From Fragilaria crotonensis (lineage: Eukaryota > Bacillariophyta > Fragilariophyceae > Fragilariales > Fragilariaceae), in assembly GCA_022925895.1 (NCBI GenBank), contig JAKSYS010000177.1, positions 31,207 through 95,206 of the forward strand: DNA of 64,000 nt. The letters are read 5' to 3'. Position 1 is the first letter of the stretch. Each line of letters begins with the position of its first letter. Made by a program: the position numbers and the translations under genes. Positions 1 through 11,872 of the stretch are shown piece after piece. Under the pieces are notes generated by a model that was given only the letters and a program-made list of their open reading frames with translations, made no database searches and was not told the origin of the DNA.

Positions 1-348
1 GAACGTAATGATTTAAATAATAAGGACAAGTCTGCTGATGAACAAATTGTTCATGAGAATTCCAATGAAGCCAATTCCAAGAACCCTGATGAAAACTACA
101 TCATCGAGGACGACGAGGACTATGGCAAGGTTGACATGGCAGAAGTCTTTCCAAACACTGATGACAACCCAATCGAGTACATCTACACCAGGGACAGCAC
201 TGGGAGAGTTATTTCGGTGGATTTCCGTCTCAAGGTACCTCGCAACGAGGTAGAGTTCATTCGCAGTCACGATGAAAATGGTGGCATTGTTGACGTGGAA
301 TGCCGCTTCAAGAAAACAGGAGAAGATGATACGACAGGCAACAATTAG
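1..348 (+). CDS. C-terminal end of an unknown acidic protein (5' cut by the window)
   Basis: The frame is open from base 1 to a TAG stop at 346-348, giving 115 residues with no upstream stop, so the gene begins before the window. The N-terminal half is rich in Asn, Asp and Glu. The C-terminal half looks like a small beta-rich module (IEYIYTRDSTGRVISVDFRL, then a similar strand pattern ending VDVECRF). I do not recognise the family. It lies tail to tail with the decayed MULE transposase that begins about 150 bp downstream on the other strand, so it could be an accessory gene of that element or an unrelated host gene. Confidence 0.5.
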   Translation, partial: ERNDLNNKDKSADEQIVHENSNEANSKNPDENYIIEDDEDYGKVDMAEVFPNTDDNPIEYIYTRDSTGRVISVDFRLKVPRNEVEFIRSHDENGGIVDVECRFKKTGEDDTTGNN

Positions 349-502
349 TAACCTAGATGCAGGACATGACAAGAAATGAAGTAACTCATAGTCTAGTAGT
401 AGAACTATTTTTGTTACCTTCATCAAGCAACTACCATGCTGTGGTTACTCGTCTTGTGTTTCCTCTTGCATGTCAAGTGCGTCTTCTGCATCTATTTCGT
501 TT

Positions 503-3452
503 TTATAATTCGTATTGCTCCTCCTTTCTTTCCTCGTCTTCTTCGTTTTCACGTTGCATTTCTTTGCCACGCTCCTCATCGTCGTTGTTGTTGTTTTCCT
601 CGGTCTTCTCCTCAGGAAGCAATCTCTCGGTAGGCGTTTTTGGATTTGGACAAGTCCTCTTATTATGACCTCGGCGGCTGCAGTTCGAACAGATGATTGG
701 AGAATCTTCGCCCATTCGGTATTCACTTCGATGACGAATTCTCTTGGTTTTGGGGCGCCCAGCTCCACGCTTTTTAACAATTGGCGGCAGCGTAATGCCA
801 TCAGATTTCAAAGAGTCGGTGCTTACCGGATAAACGTTCTGCTTGAGCGTTTTTGCACGTACCCAAACTTATGATAATCACCCACAAGCTCTGATTGTAT
901 ATAGGTCAAGTCGTAGCCTTTGTGAAGCCGATACACCGCCATTGCATGTCGGCAAGGAATCATGCAGTCCTGCCATGCACCACATGAGCACCATCGTTGT
1001 TCTGGTTTCACCATGTGCAAGTTAAGTTGCACATTTGGCACATCGACACCAACAATTATATCACCAATATCAGCATCCTCAGGATCTCCATACTCGGCGA
1101 CACAACTTCAAAATGTCCACAGTCCTCCTCGACTTCTAGCACTGTCATTGAGGCTGCTTTCTCCCATCTTGCCTTGAGAAGCTTTTTCACTCTTGGCACA
1201 ACATCACCACCGTCATGCTTGGAATACACCGTTCTCAGCCTGCAGATACGACTTGACAGAAGATTGACCAAGTGCTCAAATGCACCCATCCACGGAAGGT
1301 CACGAGCCCCTGTGAACATACTGTTAACCGATTCGCTTGTGTTGCTTGTCACTATCCCAAATCGAGGTGGATACTGATGCTGCCGACTGAGCCACTGGGA
1401 TGACTTCCACAGGACACCACCTTCCTCAATATCTTGGATGTACTTTGCAGCCTGCGGTTTCACTCGTTTTGTTTTGTCCATTAGCAACTCCACGTATCGG
1501 GCAGAGTATGTTTTGGCAATTGCCATAACATATTTGGAAGCGTTTCTTCCAAACCTCTGCGTCACATTTGCTCGTATGTGCTGTGCACAACTGAATTCTA
1601 TACTTGTAGGAAACACTCGTTTCACCGCCTCCTTGAGACCTTTGTCCCGATCAGACACAAAGACAAATGGTGTTTCACGAAGTTGAGAATTGTCATCAGC
1701 CATGGCTTGTGCGCTCCTCCTGCTGACAAATAATGGGGCACGCTTCCTTTAGATATGTCAACATCTGAATCCACGTTTCCCCATCCTCATTGCCGGCTGC
1801 AATCATGAAACCAATGGGGAATACATCGTTGTTCCCAGTCAGAACAGATGCAACATACAAGGTTCCCTTGAATTCGCAAGGTGGGCAGCATCAAGGAAAT
1901 CACCGGTCTCACAAACTTAAGAGCATTATTCATGAATCCAGGAAAGAAGTGAACGCTCTGAAGCTCGAAGGTTGGCAAACGTAAGAACCCAAGCACCGAC
2001 CCCGGATTTGTTCTCGCAAGCTCCTCGGTGTACTAGGGTCCGACCAGCTGAAAGCTCTTGTACCCCAACCTTTTGGGTTACCATGGTGTCACGGTTGACG
2101 GCACGCCATGCTGTGTTGTACGAAACAACTTGGGAATCGTTCTTTCTGTTTGCCAGTGTTTTCACAACGTCACGGGCCGTGGGAGCAACATGCTTATTTT
2201 TGAGGACTTTAGTTATCGCATCAGTTAACATCTTGGAGGAATAACGTGTCTTCCATTTCCTACCATCGGCCGCGAGTGGGGGACGACGAACTTCAGCGTG
2301 GCGTGTCTTCATCCTAGAGACAGTGTACATACCATCACTCCTGCGCCTCGAGAAACGAATCTCAAATGGACAGTTGATGTGTTCCCTACATTGGTACACA
2401 CGAAATTTTCCATTGATAGAACGCTTGATGCGCAAGTGGTTGCCAGTTCTTTGTTCATAGATTTCCACAAGAGGGTTGATGTGATCCATCTCTGCAAAGG
2501 AGTCAATTTTGGCTTCCGCCATCACCTTGTAGAAGGTTGTGTCCGATGATGCACCTGTTAGAGCACTGCTATCCTCGGTTTTGGAAGAAGTGGACATGGT
2601 GTTGATGACAAGAAGCTCATTTGAAACCTCGTTGGGAAGTTGTTGTGCCTCGTTGGGAAGTTGTTGTGCCTCGTTGGGAAGTTGTTGTGCCTCGATAGTA
2701 ACCTGGTCAACGGCATCCGCCATGTCTTTGGACTCTTTGGACACCTCGGAGTCAGAGTCATTCGTTGTCATCATCTCTTCGGACTCCTCGGAGTCAGAGT
2801 CATTTTCTTTTGACTCTTTCGACACCTCGGAGTCAGAGTCATTCCTCCTCATCGCGACGGCACCCTGCGGAAACGGAAACTCGCCCCTCGCAATAAGCCG
2901 TTCGACGGCTTGCTGCAAAAGAACCTGCATCTCTTCGGAGGCGAGACTATCTATGGACGCATTGTCACACTCATTGTCTTCTTCACACTCATTGTCTTCT
3001 TCTTCAACGGCTTTCCTGATGGGGCTCTTCGGGACAACCTCGGTCAGCTTCACCTCGGTTGTGCCATTTTTATCAACAACAATGTCCGCGTCAGAATTTG
3101 TCTTGACCTTCAACTCCCGTTTGACCTTCTTCACAGCAATCTTCTTTTTCTGTGATCCTTCTGCTGCTTGGATGTTTCTTGTTTTCGAGGGTGTAGATTT
3201 TCTTGTGGTTGCCATGCGAGGCGGAACACCTTGAGCACTATTCTCGAACTTGCCTGAGGAAGAAAGAAGCGGAAAGCACCCCCTGAAGTATGTGCTGGTG
3301 GTCTCCAGCTCTTCATTGTCAACATCGATGACCGTATTGACACCAAGACAATGCGACAATAATCTCCTTGCTTCTGTGACATAGCTACTGGATGGTAGTA
3401 CCCTATCAGACAATACGACAATGGTGGACCGTCGTGGTAGGACAAAGGACAA
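503..3452 (-). pseudogene. Decayed Mutator-like element (MULE) transposase
   Basis: Read on the minus strand, the frames show a MULE transposase in order. First comes an acidic, Lys-rich N-terminus; the likely ATG is at 3215 (MATTRKST), though the frame stays open to 3452. Next is a MuDR-type DNA-binding region (FRVYQCREHINCPFEIRF), then the DDE core with a first Asp at DAAHL near 1885 and VFVSDRDKGLKEAV near 1650. A SWIM zinc finger follows (CSCGAWQDCMIPCRH, near 960-1000) and a CCHC knuckle near the C-terminus (CSNCSRRGHNKRTC). The frame changes at least four times: near 2065 with an in-frame TAG at about 2035, near 1890, near 1090 and near 835. A contiguous DDE transposase therefore cannot be made. 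I could not define terminal inverted repeats or a 9-bp target duplication. The domain order is that of plant and protist MULEs. Confidence 0.88.
2627..2689 (-). repeat. Three perfect 21-bp tandem units inside the MULE coding region
   Basis: The unit CCTCGTTGGGAAGTTGTTGTG (21 bp, split here as CCTCGTTGGG and AAGTTGTTGTG) occurs three times without change. It encodes the heptad EAQQLPN in the acidic linker N-terminal to the DNA-binding region. Neighbouring Asp/Ser/Glu-rich units (near 2735-2850) are also repeated but less exactly. This is slippage-type expansion in a disordered linker. Confidence 0.9.
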
Positions 3453-4529
3453 AAGAAAGGAAAAGAGCTGAATGTTCTTTCTTGTTGTTTGAAGTGGTGA
3501 GTGTCAGATGGATTTTGGCTGGATGATGATGTATAGTAGTGGAGGGAAATTGAGGAGGCGCCGTAGTATACCTCTACATAAGTGTATACGGCCAAGTACT
3601 GATAGCGCGCACAAATTGTTTTTCCAAGGAAATTTGACACACCATGGATATCATTCAATATGACAAGAGTATTGCACCTAAGTGAATTATGACCAATGTT
3701 GAGGTTGATGGACAGGATCAGAATGAAATGGTTTGCACCCATCGATGCTATCATGGGAAGATAAATGACGAAGAACGGCTCCAAAGAAGCGTGGTGAACA
3801 TGGTTGATTTTTGTTTAGTCTACAGGACGGGGTACGATATCTTCTGTGAAAGCTTGGAGTGGCAGGCGCTGCATTTGAGAAATGGATTATATAATAGACA
3901 AATGTACTAGATAGCAAACATGGCCAAAAGATGTGTACTACAATGCAATTTAGAAATCATAATGTACTATATTGCAATACCGTACAAAACTAGATAGAGG
4001 GTCATTGTACTTTATAATCTTTAAACTTATTTATGGACTAAATTGCAATTTCCCCTTTTTTTAAAGGTACATCGATGTACCCCCAACGATAAGAGACATG
4101 CTGACATGCTCTCTAACAAAAGAATTGTGCGAAAGGTCAGCGTGACAATATTTGTTCGTTTAGCTGAGAATCTTTTTGTCGTTGGTTCCCGTAATCCAAG
4201 TGAATTGGATCATTGGAGGGCAGCCTTGAACCACACAAGTTTTCACTGCGACATAACTCGCACACTTCGTACGCTCTCCACGCACACCCATTTACCGGTA
4301 AACAATAGGAGTCCGACATTCACGTGCATGTGAACGGTGAACGCAGACCTCAACGAGACATCATCAAACAAGCAGCAGCTCCGAAGCACGAATTGGGGTT
4401 GTCACATCGAAATCCGGTCACCAGTAATCTCTTTCAATCACCATTCCATCGGAGTTGAGGTAGGGGCGCTCTCTTCCACTTCTGTAGTGCAGGTGCCTTA
4501 GATTGAAAATCAGGGATCGGCCGTTTAGC
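3453..4529. other. Intergenic stretch between MULE and SPT6
   Basis: No gene is supported. The short open frames here have no recognisable domain and no start context. The 3900-4040 part is AT-rich with repeated ACTANATTGCAAT-like phrases. The last 100 bp must hold the SPT6 promoter and 5' UTR. Confidence 0.6.
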
Positions 4530-7500
4530 ATGAGTGACAATGAGGAAGGCGAGCTCTTCGATGACTCGGACGAAGACGAGGATGAACCACGAGTGACCAA
4601 GAAACGGAAAGCCGAAAAGAGCGGAAGTTTAGCCAAAAAGAAAGGCAGGTCCGAGCTTTCCAAATCCTTCATCGATGATTCTGCTCAATTGAGTGGCGAA
4701 GAAGACGACGAGGACGATGAGGAGGAGGAAGACGACGACAACGAAAACGATTACATTAAAGATGGCTTCGTTGTCGATGAAGATGACGAAGAAGAGGAGC
4801 GAAGGCCCAAGAAGCCAAAAGATGATTTAGAAGATTCGGATGATGAAGATGACGACGACGAGGACGATGAAGGCGGGAAGAAAAAGAAGAAAAGTCGCGT
4901 TCGCAAAATGCGTGATGTGGAGATTCTCGACGACGACGACCTCGACCTTATCAATGAAGCCCGTGGTATCAAAACCAACCGAGACGAAGCGCGTGAACGT
5001 GAGCGAGAGGCGGAAGCGCGCCGTGTGCGAGCTCAGAATGAAGCAGAGCTTCGGAAAGGGCTCTTTCGCGAAGATGCCGATGACGAGCCGCTGTCAGGTG
5101 CGAAGCAGGCTTCGAAGAAAGGGAGGGTAGAACGATATGACGAGGACGGTATGGACGACTTCATCGATGATGACATAGGCGATCAAGGTGATATTCTAGC
5201 GGCTGGTGGCCGAGATTATGATGAAGAGGGTGGTGTTAGTGAGGCCCAGCTGAACGAAGCGTCCGAGATTTTTGGAACCGAATACATGGACTATATACAA
5301 GAAGAAGATGGCGACGACGATGACACTGGATTTCTAGGAGGAGGGTCCAAATACAAAGAGCGCGGCGTTGGAATAGATTATGGTGTTGATTCTGATCAGG
5401 AGGAATCTGATGACGACGATGACCTGTTCGGCGATGACGATGATGACAAGGAGGCGTTGAGACTTAAGCGAGAAAAACGTGCATTAACCAAGTCCGAGCG
5501 CAGGCGTCAGGCGAAAATGCAGAAGGTTCAAAAGCAGAAAGCTGAGCTTCGCAAAAATTTTGAACCTGTACAGCTGATTGAGAACTTTTGCACTGAACGC
5601 GACGACGAAATTCGGATGAAAGATATCCCTGAGCGATTCTTCGACTTGTCGATTCCTCACCAACCTCCGATTGACGCTTCAGAGGCATTTACCGCTGACG
5701 AAGAAGAGGAAGCAATGTGGATTTTGGGAAGAGTTCAGGAGATTTCGGTGGAGGTGGCTTCGGGTCCAGTGCACGAAATTGACAAGCGAACGAAGGACGT
5801 TGTTTCCTCCATTGTGCATGCTCTTCGATACATGCATCGCGATAAGTTCGAACCTGCCTTTATCAAGCGATATCGCGGAGACATTGTCACCTCTGAGGCG
5901 GTACGAAACAATCTTTACGCTATTCTGGATGAAGACTCGGAGTGGGCTCGATTGACTACTAAGCGGTCAACGGTTGAAACCATGCTCACCAGTATGGCGT
6001 CCGTCGTTAGTTCTTTCGAGTCTGTTGGTGCTGAGGAAGCCAGTGTCCAGAAGCTGAGAGATGATCTGCAAATCGCGCAAACAGAGCTGGAGGAGACGAT
6101 TCTTGAGGAAAGATCGATCCAAGAACAGCTGAATCAATTAGGCGACGATGATGACGATGATGATGACGACAATCTGTTTGATGACGACGATGTAAGTTGA
6201 AGTTCACGGTGCATCGCGACGTCTGCTTAACTCTATTGTCCTCTCACTCTTGACACAGGGAGATAAAGCTGAGAGCGAAAAGAAGACGAATCTCAAGAAA
6301 CATCTGAAAACCCTTCAAAGCCTGCAGAAGGTGAGATCGGACCTTGTGCTTCAGCTGAATTCGCGGTTGGAAGCAGCCGAATCGCTTGCTCAGGAATCCC
6401 ATGTACGTAGAGGACCAGCCTTAGCCATCACTAAGAAGGTTTGTCGTCCCAATCTATGGAATGTCGACGACTATCAAATTTATCTAGTTTCGTTGGAAGA
6501 AGAGCGTCACATTGACGACATGAAGAAGTATTTCACGGTGATAAAAGAAGGAAATGATGCGATTATAAAAAAGGAATCCTCGGGAGATGACACAAGAGGA
6601 GATGAGGCTGACCAAAAGAGAAGCCGCTCGGTCAACAATGATCTCTATCGTTCTCGTGTCGCAGAAGGAATGCGCTCGATTGCTTATCGTTTCATGTTGG
6701 CTCCTTTTCGAGCAGGGATCAAGCTCGAGGACATGGCCGATGGCGGCGAGTTCGATTACGCCAAGGATCTTCCCGGGGAGGAGGGCGGGAAATATGCCGG
6801 CAACCCTTTGCGGTGGGTGGCTCCAAAGGTCAACGGTCTTACTCCCTCACAGTTCGCTAACGATTTGATTGGGAGTGGCGAGCTTGTCCAAATCGTATCG
6901 AACGACATAAGCAAAGACAAGGACGACCCACTCAGTGGGTGCCGTTTTGTTTCCGCCATCGAAATAGCGTACGAGCCCAGAATTCGCCGTATTCTGCGCA
7001 ATATCTTTCACGACGAGGCGCTACTCACAACACGTCCAACTAAGAAGGGGCTAGAAAATATTGATGTTTTCAGTGAGTACTACGGAGTTCACCTCATCAG
7101 GGGCAAGCCAGTGAAAGATCACTTTCCGCTTTCTGACAGGGCAAAAGAGATGCGATACACTTCGGCAGGCCACTTAATGGGATCTCCGGCTGGCCAGGAG
7201 CTAGAGGCAGAAATCAAACAAGTTGAAAGGAATAGCTGCCTTCAATTTCTACGAATTCTCGAGGCTGAACATTTGGGCCTCATTTCAGTTCACGTGCACA
7301 TGCCTTACAAAAATGAGAACGAATCTTGGTTCAAAGAGGCTCGGGAGGTCTGGGCCAATCGAGAAAACCACAACATTGGGCCTCTCCTTGACAAGTTAGA
7401 AGCAGTGTTCTTCCCTCTGGACCAGGATTCGGACGATTGGAATGAGGAGCGCAGAAAGATTCTGAAATTCGCCTTGACGAAGGTCATTCTTCCAGAGTTC

Positions 7501-10476
7501 GAGCAAGAGATGAAGCGGGACATGCGGGAGGCTGCCACTAAGTTTGGAATCCTACAAGCGGGTGACAATCTTCGCGAAATGGCAATGGAAGGTCCTTACC
7601 GTCCCCCAGCGCTCACGGGCGAGAATAGGTTCATCACTCCTACAGGAGACCTCGCTATTGTTGGTGTTTGTTGTCCTTCTGATACCAAGGAGACTATGTA
7701 TCTTGCGTCGGTTACGGAGATGGGTGAATTGAACGATCATTTTGCCATCCCTTCTGGTCAACGGATCGATAGCGATCAAGTGAAGGAGAAGGTTGTCGAC
7801 TTCCTCATGAATTCGCGTCCAGCAGCCGTGCTTGTCGGTACAGGTGGTGGTTTCGCAAGCCGTATGCTCGCTCGGAAACTCGGTGAACTGGTGGCGCAGG
7901 CAACCGAGAAGTGGAACAACAGATTCATCCAAGGCATAGATGAAGATGATGATGAATTTGAGGCTCGACAACAGTCATTTAGGCGAAAGCATCCAAATGG
8001 GGATTTTGACGAAGATGAGGGGGAACAGTGGAAGTGTGGCGTTGAATTAATTGACGATACCGTGGCTCAGCTGTTTGGCAGAAGCGTGAGAGGGAAGAAA
8101 GAATTTCCAGATACAGAAGTGAACTTGAAATGCGCCGTCGCAATTGCTAGACACGCAAAGGATCCACTTTCGGAATTGACGTATGCTTGGAATGTCGCGA
8201 GTGAGTCTGGGGTGTTTGGAACAGAGATGCTGTATCTCAACATCCACCCCATGCAGAGATTCCTTCCGAAAACCCGACTACTGCGACAGTACGAGCGGGT
8301 CCTCTGTGAAGTTGTGGCTGATGTTGGCGTGGACGTCAATACAGCCTGTAACCACGATCATTTGCTTGGGAGCCTATCCTTTGTTTCTGGTCTTGGACCG
8401 CGCAAGGCAGCCAATCTAAAACAAAACTTGACAAGAACTGTTGGAGCTGTCGCTAGCAGGAAAAACATCCTTCAAAAACGGCTTCTCGGTCCAGTTGTGT
8501 ACAACAACGCTGTTGCGTTTCTTCGTATCCGCGAAATCGAACAGCTTGCCAATCAATTTCTTCATCCTTTGGATAATACGAGGCTCCATCCAGATGTATA
8601 TCATCGAAATAATTGGGCGGTCAAAATCGCGACGGATGCGCTTGAACGCGTGGAAGGGCAGGGACAGGACAAGGATTCGTTTGGAGTGGAGTCACTAAAG
8701 GACTGTATGGAAAACTCAATGGCAGAAGTCGAGAGACTCTTCAAAGCGACGAAACAGGAATGGGAATCTCGCTACGGTCCGACCTTCAATGTGGCAGCGT
8801 GGAATCCGAAGGTCAACGTTCCGGCTTCGTTCTGGAATGATAAGGTTGAAGAACTCGATCTCGATGCTTTCTCGGGCATGATTGAACAAACGGGACTAGG
8901 AAAATGGAACTCACACCTTCGCATGATCAAGTGGGAATTCCGCTTACCGTACGATGATCCCAGGACGCCCATGGCGCCCCTAAGTGCTGAAAAGATGTTT
9001 AAGCTGATTACCGGAGAGACGGATCATAGTATGCGTCCGGGCATAGTGGTTACCGGCAAGGTTATCCGCAATGCTGAGTTCGGATCACGAGTGAAACTCG
9101 ACGGGGACATCCCTGCGTTTATTCCCTTGAGGAATCTTGCAGATGAACATGTCGAGGCTGCTGAGGACATCGTCCAAGTCGGATCAGTGGTGACCGCCGT
9201 CATCACCGAGGTAAAGAAGGACCATTTCACAGTCGATATGAGCATGAAACTACAGGATTTGAAGAGGCCTCCATCTTCGTGGGAGCGACCTGCAAGTTTG
9301 CCCCCTTTTGACTCCTGCTTCGATGGAGCAGCAGCATTGAGCATCGAGAACTCAAAACAATCCGAGCGCGATGCGCTCATGGAGGATCAGAGCAATCGTG
9401 CCAAGGGAGTCGATGTGCCGACAAGAAGTAAACCAGGCCGTTCCTCACGCCGTGCGTGTGCCCATCCAGCGTTTCGTAACGCGAAACATGACGAAGTAGA
9501 TCGCGAGCTTCGTGATGCCGGCGAGGGTATGGTCGGCGAAGCCCTGATTCGCCCAAGCTCGAAATCCAGTGATTCGTTGGCAGTGCATTGGGTCGTCAAG
9601 GAAGGGAGTATTAAGTTGATTGAGGTGCAAGAAGAGGAAAAGGATACTGAGGCTAGCATCGGAAGAAAACTGAAGGTCAAGGATCAGGTTTACGAGAGTA
9701 TTGACGAGTTGCTCGGTAGGCACATTTCACCGATGAACGATCTCGTGGAAAAACTGGTGCATCATCGAAAGTTTATGGACATATCTGAAGATGAAGTGGA
9801 CGAAAAGCTGAAGGAGATGAAGCAGAAATCGCCGCAAGCTGTCTTCTACCAGCTTTGCTGGTTGGAGATGCATCCAGGTTATGCTTCGCTGCGTTACGTT
9901 CTAACTTCCCAAGTGAAGAGCTACACCATTGGTATCACACCAACTGGGTATACTTTGGGCCCAAAAACTTTTCGCAGCATAGACCAGCTTTTGAACGAAT
10001 TCAAAAAAAATCCCAGAACAGTTGCGTCAGGCAGGTCTACTGCCTCAGTTTCTTCTCGATCAACTCTGCCAACTGTGACGACTGAGGAGAATCGACAATC
10101 ACGCTGGGGGCAACCTAATAAGGCCCTGCTTCCGCCAGTACTTCCTCTGCCACCGCCTTTGCCTGTGGTTGCCGCGCGCCCTCCCCATCCAGTTCCATAT
10201 CCGCAGGGCTTCCCGCCACCGGTAAGTCATCCACGGTTGATACATGTTTAGTTGATTCATTTGCTAACCAAAATGTGCACGCCATAGCCCCCATCAGGAC
10301 GTCCTCCACCACCAGGACCCCCACCGCCAGGTCCTCCGCCACCTGGACCGCCTCCATTTGGCCAGCCTCCTCCTCCACCGCCTCACTTCAATTTGCCTCC
10401 ACCGCCTCCACCAGGTCTCCCACCTCGCCCTCCACAATACAGCCTACCACCTCCACCGAGACCACCTGCTTACTAG
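4530..10476 (+). CDS. SPT6: Transcription elongation factor SPT6 (histone chaperone)
   Basis: SPT6 binds histones and phosphorylated RNA polymerase II and restores chromatin behind it in the nucleus. I read join(4530..6191, 6259..10221, 10288..10476), 1937 residues. Both introns (67 and 66 nt) start GTAAGT, end AG and fall at phase 0. The start is the ATG of MSDNEEGELF, the usual SPT6 opening. Domains in order: long Asp/Glu/Lys N-terminus (about 1-330), helical core, YqgF-like fold (about 1025-1100), helix-hairpin-helix (about 1213-1271, with VSGLGPRKA), S1 domain (about 1473-1551, GIVVTGKVI) and tandem SH2 (about 1620-1810). The tail encoded by exon 3 is almost entirely Pro and Gly. At 1937 residues it is somewhat longer than human SPT6 (about 1726). 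Exon 1 ends and exon 3 begins in low-complexity sequence, so splice sites there deserve RNA support. Confidence 0.97.
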
Positions 10477-10496
10477 CAAGCTAAGCTAACAATACT

Positions 10497-11147
10497 CTAT
10501 TTCCTTTTCTTCTTCCTCTTCCCTTTAGAGTTGACAAACTGATCCACCATGTCATTTTGTAGAAATGTAGCGGAAGGGTCGACGTAGGCGCACTTGAGGA
10601 TAGTGCGCTTCCCGTATTTCAGGGATGTGACACAATGAGGGACACCGCCAGCAAGTATTATCAGAGAAGAATTCACATCGGTTACCAAAATTTGGACATT
10701 GTCGGTGTCGGTGCTGCCAGGTAGTTTTAGCATGGTTCGGCAATCCGAGGTATTCTCAAGAGTCAGAACCACTTCCAGTTGCGGGGACGGTTGATAAAGA
10801 ACATCATCGACATGCCAATCCATACCAGCACCTGGTTTCGCGTACGCTCGTAGTTCAACTGGTATGTCAGCGGAAAGTTTATAATCCGCACCCGCGACTG
10901 TTTGAATGAGATCCATCACACTGCCCTCTTGTAGGATGCGGACTGTGTCGAATTCCCGTGGCACGATGGCGCCGATCCGATTTCTGGCAACACTGGAAGT
11001 TGTTTCTGCTTGGAGGCACAATTGAGACATCTCGGATTTGACAATCGTCAGCTCAGCGTGCGTCAAAACAGATGATTTGTAAAGAAAACCTCCATGGTGC
11101 TGAAAGGACTTTTGCAAATGTGAATGATTCGTCCGATGGGACCTCAT
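10497..11147 (-). CDS. 2OG-Fe(II) oxygenase-like protein, N-terminus uncertain
   Basis: The well-supported part runs from GGFLYKSSVLT (near 11085) to the stop at 10497. It has the pattern of a prolyl-hydroxylase-like double-stranded beta-helix: an HxD pair in MDWHVDDVLY (near 10810), a distal His in GGVPHCVTSL (near 10630), and a downstream Arg in KYGKRTILKCAYV that would bind 2-oxoglutarate. The C-terminus is Lys/Arg-rich (GKRKKKRK), as for a nuclear or nucleolar signal. The ATG at 11147 is only one option: an acidic open stretch in another frame lies upstream, and a CTTTCAG acceptor-like site sits just before the conserved part, so a first exon may be missing. Its stop lies only 20 bp from the SPT6 stop, tail to tail. 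The substrate is unknown. Confidence 0.72.
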   Translation of the reverse strand: MRSHRTNHSHLQKSFQHHGGFLYKSSVLTHAELTIVKSEMSQLCLQAETTSSVARNRIGAIVPREFDTVRILQEGSVMDLIQTVAGADYKLSADIPVELRAYAKPGAGMDWHVDDVLYQPSPQLEVVLTLENTSDCRTMLKLPGSTDTDNVQILVTDVNSSLIILAGGVPHCVTSLKYGKRTILKCAYVDPSATFLQNDMVDQFVNSKGKRKKKRK

Positions 11148-11872
11148 CCATGTCGATGATGCTGTTGTCGTCGTTATGCGCGACGCCAAATCCGTTTGGC
11201 GCTCATTTCTTTGAGGGTGGAGCTGTCGTATTGATAACGACGAGACAAACTCTATCCATGTTATCATTAGCAATGCCGCAACCTTGTTCCAGTGGGAGGC
11301 CCGCCGTGCCGCTGCGAGGAGCATCGCCGTGTCCTGATAAGCTTGGATTGATGTCAGCATTCCGCCTTCAACATTCGTCAAGAATGACGACCTGTTGAGG
11401 TGCTCAAAGTGGTCCAAAAACTCCAGAAACCATCGCCTATTTCGTGTATTGCGTGTGATTATGGAATTAACCTGCAATTACCTCTGGTAGATGAACATTC
11501 TTACAACTTCTACTAGCGGTAGTGCATGTATGCATACAGAGTGTACCAGGCACGCCTGCAGACTCCGGACTCTGGAATCCTTGTGCATACTGTAGTACTA
11601 CTTGTTGTATGCACATCACCACGGTACGCACTCCTGGATGTCAGTCAGTCATCAGCAACATCGCACACTTCACGACGACGAGCGGGCCATCAATCTGAAG
11701 AAAACCGACGAAGTGATTTTCTGACGAGAAAATCATGGTCAAACCTTTTGCTAATCGCAAACATCACAACCTCCGAGGCTGGAGCAAAAGTCAACAAAGG
11801 CGACTATTCTCTACCGGTAGCGACGTGCGAACACCATCCTCTATGAATTGCTAATCGCTGGACACTGATACT
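11148..11872. other. Divergent intergenic region, possibly with an unrecognised exon
   Basis: This lies between the oxygenase-like gene (minus) and the PPR gene (plus). The minus strand from about 11090 to 11330 contains protein-like sequence in a frame other than the oxygenase frame (for example IIDMDEVPSDESFTFAK), interrupted by one TGA. It may be an upstream oxygenase exon. The rest holds no supported gene. Confidence 0.45.

Noticed and set aside
2539-3234. 231-residue Ser-rich open frame on the plus strand
   Set aside because: It is the shadow of the acidic repeat part of the MULE transposase on the minus strand.
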